The position numbers and the translations under genes are program-made. Shown piece by piece: positions 8,215-16,229 of a stretch of DNA of 24,454 nucleotides. The notes below the pieces were generated by a model. That model was given only the letters and a program-made list of their open reading frames with translations. It was not told the DNA's origin and made no database searches. Positions within the stretch are counted from its first letter, which is position 1. Every line of letters starts with the position of its first letter. Source of the stretch: Clostridia bacterium (GTDB lineage: Bacteria; Bacillota; Clostridia; Oscillospirales; Acutalibacteraceae); assembly GCA_900767025.1 (NCBI GenBank), contig CAAFXS010000049.1, positions 1 to 24,454 on the forward strand. Direction: 5' to 3'.

Positions 8215-8766
8215 ATGACAGATGCGGAAATTTTGGCGCAAGTCAAAACGGGATTAAATATAACCGGAAATTATCAAGACAATACTTTGCTGTTATACCT
8301 CAATGATGTTAAGAACTTCATGCTTGATGCCGGTGTGTCAAATGAGCTGATTAATTCCGACGTGTCTGTCGGAGTTATTGTCCGCGGTGTTTCTGACCTT
8401 TGGACTTATGGAATGGGTACAGCTAATCTTAGCGAGTATTTTATACAGCGTGTTATTCAGCTCAAATATAAAGATACTCCACAAGCACTTGGTGAATTAG
8501 CTGTAACTTCTGTTGCTGGTTCAGCGTTCGGAACAACAAAAATCACAGTAAAAGGCCAATCTGAGAACGCGCGTTTTAAAATAAAAATGTCGCCGACAAC
8601 GATTGCTTTACCCGTCTACGATGAGGATATAAGCGACTGGGAAAGCTGGGACGGTTTGTCTGAGATTGTGGCAGAAGATGGACATCAGATTTGTGTCGTC
8701 GAAGTAACGTCGGAAAATCTGGCGCGAAAAGCCGGCACAGCAAGAATCAGAATAAATTTGGGGTGA
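8215..8766 (+). CDS. Head-tail connector fused to decoration-like domain
   Basis: The product is 183 aa. Residues about 1-88 match the helical gp6-like head-tail connector pattern (MTDAEILAQVKTGLNI, then LLLYLNDVKNFMLDAGV and VIVRGVSDLWTYG), the adaptor that sits under the portal. Known relatives are about 90-110 aa, so the C-terminal part is extra. Residues about 94-183, starting LAVTSVAGSAFGTTKITV and carrying EIVAEDGHQICVVEV, are homologous to the beta domain of the preceding gene. The fusion would place the same module at the portal vertex and, in the upstream gene, perhaps on the capsid lattice. AAGGAG lies upstream of ATG. Confidence 0.78.
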   Translation: MTDAEILAQVKTGLNITGNYQDNTLLLYLNDVKNFMLDAGVSNELINSDVSVGVIVRGVSDLWTYGMGTANLSEYFIQRVIQLKYKDTPQALGELAVTSVAGSAFGTTKITVKGQSENARFKIKMSPTTIALPVYDEDISDWESWDGLSEIVAEDGHQICVVEVTSENLARKAGTARIRINLG

Positions 8767-8774
8767 TGTGAGTC

Positions 8775-9119
8775 ATGGCAAATTATAGACCATCTGAGCC
8801 ATTTAATGTTCCAATGTTCGTTTTTATCCCCGTCGTTGTAACGGCAAAGGGCTCAAGTAAAAAAACATATCCGATAAATGGCGAACTTATTTATTGCAGT
8901 TTCCGCACATTTGGCGGCACAGAAACCACATCAAACGGCGTACTTACAATTGAAGATACGGCTGTTATTGAAACGTGGTTTAGGCCAGATATTAAATCGG
9001 ATTGCATTTTGGAAGATGCTGACGGGATTCGGTATGAAATACTTGGGACGCCTGAAAATGTTAATAAGCGCAACCAGATTTTAAAATTTAAAATCAGATC
9101 AATCAGAGGTGGCGCATAA
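8775..9119 (+). CDS. Head closure protein (putative)
   Basis: This 114-aa beta-rich protein lies between the connector and the gp10-like gene, where SPP1 gp16-type head-closure (head-tail joining) proteins occur. Supporting features are an N-terminal PSEPFNVPMFVFIP stretch, the central YCSFRTFGGTETTSNGV segment, and an ending with YEILGTPENVNKRNQILKFK, a pattern resembling the family's 'I.G.PENV..R....F' close. The ring is expected to seal the filled capsid and provide the tail docking surface. Its stop overlaps the next gene's ATG (TAATG), showing coupling. Confidence 0.75.
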   Translation: MANYRPSEPFNVPMFVFIPVVVTAKGSSKKTYPINGELIYCSFRTFGGTETTSNGVLTIEDTAVIETWFRPDIKSDCILEDADGIRYEILGTPENVNKRNQILKFKIRSIRGGA

Positions 9120-9535
9120 TGGCTAAAAACAAAATCAGCTTGCAGTTTAAAGGCTTTGAAGAATATGCTGAAAGACTCGATAAATTGGGCGGAGATTTAA
9201 AAGCGACGACTGAAAAAGCGTTGCAAAACTCACACGACTATATAACGCCCAAAGTGCGTGCGGCTATGAACAAGCACCATAGGACCGGTGAAACAGAAGA
9301 CTCAATCGCCGGTAATGCAAAGGTTGTTTGGGAAGGCAGTGTGGCCAGCATTGACATCGGTTTTAATTTAACTGAAGGTGGTATGCCGTCAATATTTCTG
9401 ATGTACGGAACACCTCGAATGAAAAAAGACCAGGCTTTGTATGATTCTATTTATGGAAACAGAACCAAAAAAGCAATCAAAGAACTGCAAGAAAAAACAT
9501 TCGCAAGGGCAATCAAAAAAGCGATGGGAGGATAA
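9119..9535 (+). CDS. HK97 gp10-like tail completion protein
   Basis: The product is 138 aa. Typical features are the opening ISLQFKGFEEYAERLDKLGGD, HDYITPKVRAAMNKHHRTGETEDSI (the conserved 'H.RTG' motif), and the closing FLMYGTPRM before a basic helical C-terminus. Members of this family act at the head-tail interface during tail joining. It starts at the TAATG overlap with the previous gene, and its end encodes GGGAGG serving the next gene, so it is embedded in a tight coupled set. Confidence 0.88.
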   Translation: MAKNKISLQFKGFEEYAERLDKLGGDLKATTEKALQNSHDYITPKVRAAMNKHHRTGETEDSIAGNAKVVWEGSVASIDIGFNLTEGGMPSIFLMYGTPRMKKDQALYDSIYGNRTKKAIKELQEKTFARAIKKAMGG

Positions 9536-9536
9536 A

Positions 9537-9878
9537 ATGGAAGATTTACTAATTGAGGTACTCAGCCAATTTGGTTATCCGGTTAAGCTTCAAGGCTCAC
9601 TGTTACCAGATGAACCATATCCCGACCATTTCTTTACCTTTTGGAATAACGATTCATATGGTGAAGCGTTTTACGACGATGATGAAAAATCAATCACCTA
9701 TGATTATGACGTCAATTTTTACAGCATAAATCCAGAGCTTGTTTACACCAAATTGCGGGAAGCAAAGACGGCATTAAAACGAGCGGGGTTTATTGTCAGC
9801 GGTGATGGTTACAGTGTTGGCTCAGATGAACCGACACATGACGGCCGCGGAATAAATGTGAAATATTTAAAATTTTAA
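9537..9878 (+). CDS. Tail terminator protein (putative)
   Basis: The product is 113 aa, starting at ATG 9537, one base after the gp10-like stop and 7 nt after GGGAGG; longer upstream starts would lie inside the previous gene. The pattern LLIEVLSQFGYPVKLQGSL, FFTFWNNDSYGEAFYDDDE, then a DYDVNFYS strand and the ending GSDEPTHDGRGINVKYLKF is common among SPP1 gp17-like tail terminators of Firmicutes phages. These proteins cap the finished tail tube and set the stop of tail growth. Position before the major tail protein agrees. Confidence 0.8.
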   Translation: MEDLLIEVLSQFGYPVKLQGSLLPDEPYPDHFFTFWNNDSYGEAFYDDDEKSITYDYDVNFYSINPELVYTKLREAKTALKRAGFIVSGDGYSVGSDEPTHDGRGINVKYLKF

Positions 9879-9890
9879 GGAGGAAATTCA

Positions 9891-10760
9891 ATGGCAGCAA
9901 ATGAAATTTTTGAGTTTCGTGGTGTCGACAATCTCGTATATGCGAAAGTACTTGCTGACACAAAAGAAGAGTTTATAACCGGCGAAGTTAAGTGGTTATC
10001 GCCAGTAGCCGAAATCGGCAGAACGACCGAGAGCTCAAGCGAATCACATTACTACGATAACAAGCCAATGATTGTTATTTCGTCTGTCGGTTCGGATGAA
10101 CTTACTCTCACAGTTGCGCCGCTTGATCTGCCAACTTATGCAGAAATTACAGGCCAGCGTTTTGACCCACAAACAGGCTCACTTATTGAAGGCGAAAGAA
10201 ACAACGATTATTTTGCAATCGGCTACAGAACAAAAGGAACCGACGGCAAATATCGCTATGTCTGGAGATATAAAGGTCAGTTTGGTCTTCCTGACGAAAC
10301 AAGTGCAACCGAGGACGATGGCACTGATACAAACAACACAGAGCTCACATGGACTGGTGTTCAGACGATTCATGAATTTGAAAAGTATGGCGAAAGTGCG
10401 AAAGCTCTTATTTGTGATGAGCGCTTTGGAGCGGTTGACTTTACTACATTCTTCGATGAAGTAAAAACACCTGACAATTTACAGGGTTCGGGTGTAAGCA
10501 CTGTTTCAACGCCTTATATTTATCCTGATGCAAATTCGTTTACCTTAAACGCTGCAATTTCCATTGTATGTGCAACACCTGGCGCACATATTTTCTATAC
10601 TACAGATGGCAGCACACCAGCAACAAGTGCAGGCGGCTCAACACAGGAATATACAGGACCGTTTACAATCACTGATACGACAACCGTTAAAGCGATTGCG
10701 GGCGCTAATGCTTTGGCTACAAGCCTCGTTGCAACAAAGACATACGTCAAGAAAAGCTAA
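9891..10760 (+). CDS. Major tail protein with C-terminal Ig/CHB_HEX-like domain
   Basis: The product is 289 aa. Residues about 1-200 are a major tail tube protein of the phi13/TP901-like kind (FRGVDNLVYAKVLADTKEEF, ESSSESHYYDNKPMIVI, DYFAIGYRTKGTDG, RYVWRYKGQFGLPDE). Residues about 203-286 form an added domain with the hallmark HIFYTTDGSTPATS, YTGPFTITDTTTVKAIA and LVATKTYVKK, the pattern of chitobiase/beta-hexosaminidase C-terminal (CHB_HEX) Ig-like domains. Such additions project from each tube subunit and are thought to bind sugars or stabilise the tail. AAGGAGG precedes ATG. A hairpin terminator follows. Confidence 0.92.
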   Translation: MAANEIFEFRGVDNLVYAKVLADTKEEFITGEVKWLSPVAEIGRTTESSSESHYYDNKPMIVISSVGSDELTLTVAPLDLPTYAEITGQRFDPQTGSLIEGERNNDYFAIGYRTKGTDGKYRYVWRYKGQFGLPDETSATEDDGTDTNNTELTWTGVQTIHEFEKYGESAKALICDERFGAVDFTTFFDEVKTPDNLQGSGVSTVSTPYIYPDANSFTLNAAISIVCATPGAHIFYTTDGSTPATSAGGSTQEYTGPFTITDTTTVKAIAGANALATSLVATKTYVKKS

Positions 10761-10762
10761 TC

Positions 10763-10786
10763 GTAAGGCGGCATAAACCGCCTTAC
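10763..10786 (+). terminator. Hairpin terminator after major tail gene
   Basis: A perfect 9-bp stem (GTAAGGCGG / CCGCCTTAC) with a 6-nt loop is followed by a U-rich tract (TTTAAATTTTAATTTT). It probably causes partial termination, keeping the tail tube gene expressed above the chaperone and tape measure genes. Confidence 0.8.
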
Positions 10787-10816
10787 TTTAAATTTTAATT
10801 TTGGAGGGTTAAAGCT

Positions 10817-11143
10817 ATGAATTTAACATTAAATATTTACGACGAAAAAGGTAAAGAAGTTGTTAAGACAGTAAAGTCAAGCGCATTCGATTTGATGTTT
10901 GGAACAATTGTCAAGCTGATGGACTTGCTGAAGATTGAAGACATCGACAACAATCTTGAGGTCTTAAAGGCTATCTATGGCGCGTGGAATGAAATCAAGG
11001 TTGTATTATCAACCGTTTTTCCAGACGTCTCAGAAGACGAGTGGGCACACGTTAAGGTTAAAGAGCTCGTACCGATTATAATCAATATCGGCAAGTTTGC
11101 AGTTAGTGAAGCTTTAACCATTCCAACTGATTCAAAAAACTAA
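10817..11143 (+). CDS. Tail assembly chaperone (gpG-like)
   Basis: This 108-aa helical protein lies directly before the tape measure gene, the position of lambda gpG-type chaperones, which coat the tape measure until the tube polymerises. It opens with a beta strand (LTLNIYDEKGKEVVKTV) and continues as helices (AFDLMFGTIVKLMDLL, NNLEVLKAIYGAWNEIK), the usual fold for Gram-positive tail chaperones. The last sense codons before its TAA are AAA AAC, forming the slippery A-AAA-AAC. A fraction of ribosomes should therefore shift -1 and make a longer gpGT product using the ORF at 11140-11370. GGAGGG precedes ATG. Confidence 0.88.
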   Translation: MNLTLNIYDEKGKEVVKTVKSSAFDLMFGTIVKLMDLLKIEDIDNNLEVLKAIYGAWNEIKVVLSTVFPDVSEDEWAHVKVKELVPIIINIGKFAVSEALTIPTDSKN

Positions 11144-11169
11144 ATCAGGGCACAGGGTCAGCTGTGTCC
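11134..11169 (+). promoter_or_regulatory. Programmed -1 ribosomal frameshift signal
   Basis: Slippery heptamer A AAA AAC at 11134-11140 is in the correct X XXY YYZ register of the chaperone gene and is followed at once by its TAA stop. Seven bases later begins an 8-bp stem: GGGCACAG (11148-11155) pairs with CTGTGTCC (11162-11169) with one G-U pair and a 6-nt loop. Slippage places ribosomes in the frame that is open to 11370. Spacing, register and stem match classic -1 frameshift signals. Confidence 0.93.
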
Positions 11170-11370
11170 TTCTCCGAGTTGTTATTCCAAATAAATTATA
11201 ACTTGTGCAAAGAATTTCCAGCATTTACACCGTTTGCGATTGATTGTGAAACATATCACAACGTCATTGGTTTGTATTCAAATGTTCGAAGAATGCAAAT
11301 CAGAAACGATCGACAAACAAGCAAAAAACCGAAACGCATAAGAAAACCAGCCGGAGATAATTGGTTTTAA
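11140..11370 (+). CDS. gpT-like frameshift extension of tail chaperone
   Basis: This is the -1 frame extension read after slippage at 11134-11140. It adds about 76 residues (starting LNQGTGSAVSFSELLFQ) to give a gpGT fusion of about 184 aa. The tail ends in a basic, polar stretch (DRQTSKKPKRIRKP) and AGDNWF, an ending common in T segments of Firmicutes phages. A GTG at 11164 could be read as a start, but it has no ribosome binding site and lies inside the stimulatory stem, so independent translation is unlikely. The T part recruits the tape measure protein in the gpG/gpGT model. Confidence 0.88.
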   Translation, partial: LNQGTGSAVSFSELLFQINYNLCKEFPAFTPFAIDCETYHNVIGLYSNVRRMQIRNDRQTSKKPKRIRKPAGDNWF

Positions 11371-11382
11371 GGTGGTGAGAGC

Positions 11383-14325
11383 ATGGCACAAAATAACGAA
11401 TCAACAACCAAATTCAAAGCCGATATATCTGAATTAAAGGCGGCTTTTCAAGAAGCTCAGCGACAAGTTAAACTTGCCAACTCCGAATTTAAAGCTGCAA
11501 CAGCCGGCATGGATAAATGGAGCGACAGTGCTGATGGTTTATCAGCAAAAATAAAACAGCTCAATTCAGTTTTAGACGCTGAGAAAGCAAAGCTTGCAAA
11601 CTTAGAAGACCAATATAAGCTTGTCGCACAAGAACAGGGCGAAAATTCTAAGGGTGCACAAGAGCTGGCAATTAAAATTAATAATCAAAAAGCGGTGGTT
11701 GGTGATGTTGAAAAACAAATCAAAAAATACAACTCCGCTCTTGATGACATTAATAATGAAAGTAAAGATGCTGATAAGGCAAGCGATCAGCTATCAAAGG
11801 GAATTGATGATGTTGCTGATTCAGCACAAAAGGCTGAAAAAGAAACCGGCAGTTTTGGAAAGGCTTTAGGTGGTGCACTGAAAAAAGGCTTGCTTGCAGT
11901 AGGAGCGGCGGCAGCTGGTGCAGTTACCGGATTCTTGGCAAGCGGTGAAGCAAGTCAGGAATTTATGGAAGACATGGGCAAGCTTGAAGCTGGTTTTACT
12001 TCAAGCGGACACAGTGCCGAAACAGCTAAAAAGTCATATCAAGGTATGGTTGGAATCTTAGGAGAAACTGACCAATCTGTTGAGGCTGTAAACCATCTGG
12101 CAAAGCTGACTCAGAACGAAGAAGAGCTTGCAAAATGGACTGACATTGCTGCTGGTGTATATGGTACTTTTGGCGATTCACTTCCAATTGAAGGTCTGAC
12201 AGAAGCCGCGAATGAGACGGCAAAAGTTGGACAGGTAACAGGTCCTCTTGCTGACGCGTTAAACTGGGCTGGTATTTCAGAAGACGAGTTTAATGAAAAG
12301 CTTAAAGCTTGTGCTGATGAGCAAGAGCGATCAACATTAATCACTGAGACATTAAGCAAGACCTATGAAGATGCTGCAAACACATATAAGGAAACAAACG
12401 GAGCCTTAATTGAAGCAAGACAAGCAACTTCTGATATGAATGCCGCAATGGCTGACATGGGCAGAATTGCAATGCCAATCACAACCGCTTTGAAGCAAGG
12501 CTTTACGAGCTTAATTTCATCAATGCTTCCCGGCCTCAAAGAAGTTGGCGAAGGAATAACGGGCCTGATGAATGGCACGACTGGAGCGGCTGACCAATTA
12601 CAAAACGGGCTGCAAAGTGTATTTGACGGCTTGCTTGGTAAAATTACAAGCATGCTGCCAAAAGTTTTGCAGATTGGCTTACAGATAATAACCAGCCTGA
12701 TTCAAGGAATCATTGGAGCATTGCCTCAAGTCGTCAATACTTTAATTGGAATTATTCCGCAGATTACACAAGCGATTTTGTCATTGTTACCACAGCTTGT
12801 ATCTGTTGGTGCGGAATTAATTCAGAGTATTCTTATCGGCTTAGGTCAAATGATTCCTGAAATATTAATCCAAATCATTGACATTGTGCCGCAGATTGTT
12901 TCAGCTCTTGTGAATGCGATACCTGATTTAATAAATGGTGCAGTGCAGTTTTTCATGGCTATCGTTGATGCTATTCCAGAAGTGATTCAGGCGCTTCTGA
13001 CAGCTTTACCGCAGGTCATTGATACAATTATTAATGGGCTTGTTACTGGCATTCCATTGCTGATTCAGGGAGCACTTCAGTTATTAAATGCGATTGTCGA
13101 TGCTATCCCAAAAATTATCCCATTGATTATTGACGCGTTACCGCAGGTCATTAACAGTCTGGTAAACGGGCTTGTTACAGCTGTACCTCAATTAATTAAT
13201 GGCGCAATAACTTTGTTGATGGCTATCGTGAATGCTATTCCTGAAATACTTCCACCATTGATTCAAGCGATACCGCAAATCATTTTGACAGTTCAGCAAG
13301 CACTTATTGAGAATTTCCCGGTAATACTTAAGGCCGCTGTTCAAATGCTTTGGGCTTTAATCAAAGCTATTCCGCAAGTTATAGCAGGATTATATGAATC
13401 AATTCCGTCAATTATCTCAGCGATTCTTCAGGCGCTGAGTACATTACCAGCTCAATTATTTGAATTGTTCACAAGTGCTTGGAATGGAATTAAATCAATA
13501 TTTGCACCCGCTGCAAATTGGTTTAAAGACAAATTTCAGGCCGCATGGAACTTTGTTAAACAGATTTGGCAACAGCCGAAAAAGTTTTTTGATGACTTAT
13601 GGAAATACATTAAGAAAATATTTTCTGTTGTTGGAAAATGGTTTAAAGAACAATTTGACGCGGCATGGAGTAATGTAAAATCTGCATTCGAACCCGCAGC
13701 AAATTTCTTTAGCACCGTTTGGTCTGATATTACTAATGTATTTTCAGATGTAGTCGGCTGGTTTAAAGACAAATTCCAAAGTGCATATGACGCAATAAAA
13801 GATGTATTCAACGGCATAGGTGACTTTTTTGGCGGACTATGGGACACAATCAAAAACAAATTTACTGACCTTGGCACAAAACTTGGTGATGCAATTGGCG
13901 GAGCTGTAAAGAGCGGCATTAATGGTATTCTGCAATTTATCGAGAATACTATAAATAACGCATTAAGCATGATTAACAATGCACTGAGCTTAATCAATAA
14001 AATCCCAGGCGTTGAGATCAGCAAGTTTGATATGCTTGAACTTCCAAGACTCGCTAAAGGCGGTATTATTAACAAAGCTACTACTGCGGTAATCGGTGAA
14101 GACGGACGAGAAGCCGTTGTACCGCTTGAAAATAACACTGGCTGGCTTGATGCAATCGCTGCTAAACTCGCAAATAAACTGGGCGCATTTAATTTGAATG
14201 TGGGCGGTCAAACTAATCCAAATGTCGTAAATAATTTCTATCAGACTAATAACAGCCCCAAGGCTCTGAGTCGTCTTGAAATTTACAGACAATCAAAAAA
14301 TCTATTAGCAATGAAGGGGGTTTAA
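11383..14325 (+). CDS. Tail tape measure protein
   Basis: The product is 980 aa, the longest gene; its length sets tail length. Residues about 1-155 are charged coiled coil. A hydrophobic Ala/Gly segment (about 160-185, GLLAVGAAAAGAVTGFLA) and an alpha-helical core follow. Residues about 420-690 are strongly hydrophobic with repeated IPQVI/ALPQVI motifs. Three clear 44-aa tandem repeats start at bases 12964, 13096 and 13228 (132-bp period). Residues about 700-830 carry Trp-rich repeats (WFKDKFQAAW, WFKEQFDAAW, WFKDKFQSAY). No peptidase or lysozyme domain is seen. GGTGGTGAG lies before ATG. Confidence 0.95.
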   Translation: MAQNNESTTKFKADISELKAAFQEAQRQVKLANSEFKAATAGMDKWSDSADGLSAKIKQLNSVLDAEKAKLANLEDQYKLVAQEQGENSKGAQELAIKINNQKAVVGDVEKQIKKYNSALDDINNESKDADKASDQLSKGIDDVADSAQKAEKETGSFGKALGGALKKGLLAVGAAAAGAVTGFLASGEASQEFMEDMGKLEAGFTSSGHSAETAKKSYQGMVGILGETDQSVEAVNHLAKLTQNEEELAKWTDIAAGVYGTFGDSLPIEGLTEAANETAKVGQVTGPLADALNWAGISEDEFNEKLKACADEQERSTLITETLSKTYEDAANTYKETNGALIEARQATSDMNAAMADMGRIAMPITTALKQGFTSLISSMLPGLKEVGEGITGLMNGTTGAADQLQNGLQSVFDGLLGKITSMLPKVLQIGLQIITSLIQGIIGALPQVVNTLIGIIPQITQAILSLLPQLVSVGAELIQSILIGLGQMIPEILIQIIDIVPQIVSALVNAIPDLINGAVQFFMAIVDAIPEVIQALLTALPQVIDTIINGLVTGIPLLIQGALQLLNAIVDAIPKIIPLIIDALPQVINSLVNGLVTAVPQLINGAITLLMAIVNAIPEILPPLIQAIPQIILTVQQALIENFPVILKAAVQMLWALIKAIPQVIAGLYESIPSIISAILQALSTLPAQLFELFTSAWNGIKSIFAPAANWFKDKFQAAWNFVKQIWQQPKKFFDDLWKYIKKIFSVVGKWFKEQFDAAWSNVKSAFEPAANFFSTVWSDITNVFSDVVGWFKDKFQSAYDAIKDVFNGIGDFFGGLWDTIKNKFTDLGTKLGDAIGGAVKSGINGILQFIENTINNALSMINNALSLINKIPGVEISKFDMLELPRLAKGGIINKATTAVIGEDGREAVVPLENNTGWLDAIAAKLANKLGAFNLNVGGQTNPNVVNNFYQTNNSPKALSRLEIYRQSKNLLAMKGV

Positions 14326-14328
14326 TTC

Positions 14329-15177
14329 TTGTATACGTTAAAAGTCGAAAACCAAAAAGGTGAAATTTTAGACCTGACAGGAAGCCCGTCGTATGACGTA
14401 TTAAAAATTGACGGATTAAATCCTCCTTCTGCGTCAATCAATTTTTCGACCATGGCCAATTTTGACGGCTCAATATATAACAGCGCTCAGCTTGGAAACC
14501 GCAATATTGTATTGACAATAAAGGTTTATAATCCCGTTGAAACCAACCGAATTAATCTTTACAAGTATTTTCAGATGAAGAAAAAAATCAGGGTCTATTA
14601 TGAAAATAATACCCGAAGTGTTTATGCTGATGGATATGTTGAAACGTTTGAGAATGATTATTTTACAATCAATCAAACCATTCAAATATCAATTCTTTGT
14701 CCGAATCCATTTTGGAAAGAGAACGATGTCACAAGCGTTAGATTTTCAAATGTCATTGACTTGTTTGAATTTCCATTCGCTATTCCGGCAGAAGGCATTG
14801 AGTTCAGCAGAATCGAAAGACTGACAAATGAATACATTAACGCGGGTGACATTGAAATCGGCGCGATTATAGAGTTTTATGCAACAACAAACCAGATTCT
14901 AAATCCAAAGTTTTACAACCGAACGACACAAGAATTTTTTGGTGTTAACTTTGATATGAGCGAGGGTGATGTTATTCGAATCAATACCCAGCGAGGCGAA
15001 AAGTCGGTTGTGTTGATTCGTGACGGCATAGAAACGAACATCATAAACGAAATGATGCAAGGCTCAACTTGGATTCAACTGGTTCCGGGCATTAATGAAA
15101 TATCATATGAGTGCGATGAGGGCGCAAGCAGTCTGAATGTCACTGTAACCGCGATAAAATGTTATGAGGGTGTGTAG
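14329..15177 (+). CDS. Distal tail protein (Dit)
   Basis: The product is 282 aa, immediately after the tape measure. The N-terminus (YTLKVENQKGEILDLTG, then VLKIDGLNPPSASINFS and LGNRNIVLTIKV) follows the Dit pattern of Gram-positive siphophages. These proteins form the hexameric ring at the tail tip that connects tube and adhesion device. A second half (about 145-282, after ILCPNPFWKE) forms the galectin-like part. TTG is the start, with AAGGGGG 9 nt upstream. Three bases separate its TAG stop from the next ATG. Confidence 0.88.
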   Translation: MYTLKVENQKGEILDLTGSPSYDVLKIDGLNPPSASINFSTMANFDGSIYNSAQLGNRNIVLTIKVYNPVETNRINLYKYFQMKKKIRVYYENNTRSVYADGYVETFENDYFTINQTIQISILCPNPFWKENDVTSVRFSNVIDLFEFPFAIPAEGIEFSRIERLTNEYINAGDIEIGAIIEFYATTNQILNPKFYNRTTQEFFGVNFDMSEGDVIRINTQRGEKSVVLIRDGIETNIINEMMQGSTWIQLVPGINEISYECDEGASSLNVTVTAIKCYEGV

Positions 15178-15179
15178 TC

Positions 15180-16226
15180 ATGGAATTATACGTTATGAAT
15201 CAATCATATAAAACGATCGCGGTTATTGATACATTTACTTCGGTAATTTGGACAAAGCGATATTTTACATGCGGTGATTTTGAGCTATATTTACCGGCTT
15301 CCAATGAGTTGTTAAACATTCTTGCAATCGGCAATTATGTATATCGTTTAGACAGTGACACGGTTATGATAATCGAAAAAATCCAAATCACGACAGATGC
15401 TGAAAACGGTAATTTTTTAATTGTGACTGGCCGAAGTCTGGAAAGCATTCTCGCCCGCAGAATTGTTTGGAACGTGACCACGTTTAATGGAAATATTATC
15501 GAGGTATTCAGATACTTGATAAATACAAATATTATTGCTCCAACAATAGCTGACAGAAAGATTGATAATTTTTCTTTTAGCAGTCTTGTTTCTTCAACTG
15601 AGACAATTCAAAAACAGGTCACAGGCACAAATCTGATGGAAGTAATTACAAGCCTTTGCACGACATATGGATTTGGCTGGAGAATAAGACTTGTCAACGG
15701 CGCATTTATATTTGAATTATATGAAGGCGTTGATCGTTCATATAATCAGAGTGTCAATTCGCATGTTGTTTTTTCACCAACATTTGATAATCTGATAAAC
15801 AGCAATTACGAACTGGATTCAACTAATTTTGCCAATGTTGCACTTGTTGCCGGTGAAGGTGAAGGCAGCGCGCGAAAACGTCAAACGGTTGGCAATGCAA
15901 GCGGATTGAATCGATATGAGCTATATGTTGAAGCAAATGATTTGTCTACGAATACCGAACAGCCGTTGACAGATGCAGAATATAACTCAATGCTGATTGA
16001 GCGAGGAACTGAAAAACTTGCTGAAACAGTTACTTCAAAAAAATTCGAAGGTGAAGTTGAAACCAACAGCACATATATTTATCAACGGGATTGGAACATT
16101 GGTGACATTATTCAGATTGAAAATGAATTTGGAATAACTGCCACTTCGAGAATACTTGAAATCATTGAGAGCGAAGACAGCAGCGGTCACTCAATAATTC
16201 CAACATTTGAAACATGGGAGGTATAA
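15180..16226 (+). CDS. Gp37-like tail tip protein
   Basis: The product is 348 aa. The pattern of TSVIWTKRYFTCGDFELYLPA, NYVYRLDSDTVMIIEKIQI, the ILARRIVW segment, and later GEGEGSARKRQTVG and IQIENEFGITATSRILEIIES matches the Siphovirus ReqiPepy6 Gp37-like family, a structural counterpart of the tail-associated (Tal/gp27-like) hub. Longer Tal proteins carry a C-terminal lysin or fibre, but this one ends after the hub, so no cell-wall hydrolase is seen here. It lies between Dit and the terminal structural gene, as expected for the baseplate hub. Confidence 0.88.
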   Translation: MELYVMNQSYKTIAVIDTFTSVIWTKRYFTCGDFELYLPASNELLNILAIGNYVYRLDSDTVMIIEKIQITTDAENGNFLIVTGRSLESILARRIVWNVTTFNGNIIEVFRYLINTNIIAPTIADRKIDNFSFSSLVSSTETIQKQVTGTNLMEVITSLCTTYGFGWRIRLVNGAFIFELYEGVDRSYNQSVNSHVVFSPTFDNLINSNYELDSTNFANVALVAGEGEGSARKRQTVGNASGLNRYELYVEANDLSTNTEQPLTDAEYNSMLIERGTEKLAETVTSKKFEGEVETNSTYIYQRDWNIGDIIQIENEFGITATSRILEIIESEDSSGHSIIPTFETWEV

Positions 16227-16229
16227 GAC

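Noticed and set aside
11164..11370. Independent small gene starting at GTG 11164
   Set aside because: No ribosome binding site, and the start lies in the frameshift stem; it is better explained as the gpT extension.
13536..14138. Minus-strand 200-aa reading frame inside the tape measure gene
   Set aside because: Shadow frame of a repetitive coding sequence without a start signal or recognisable domain.
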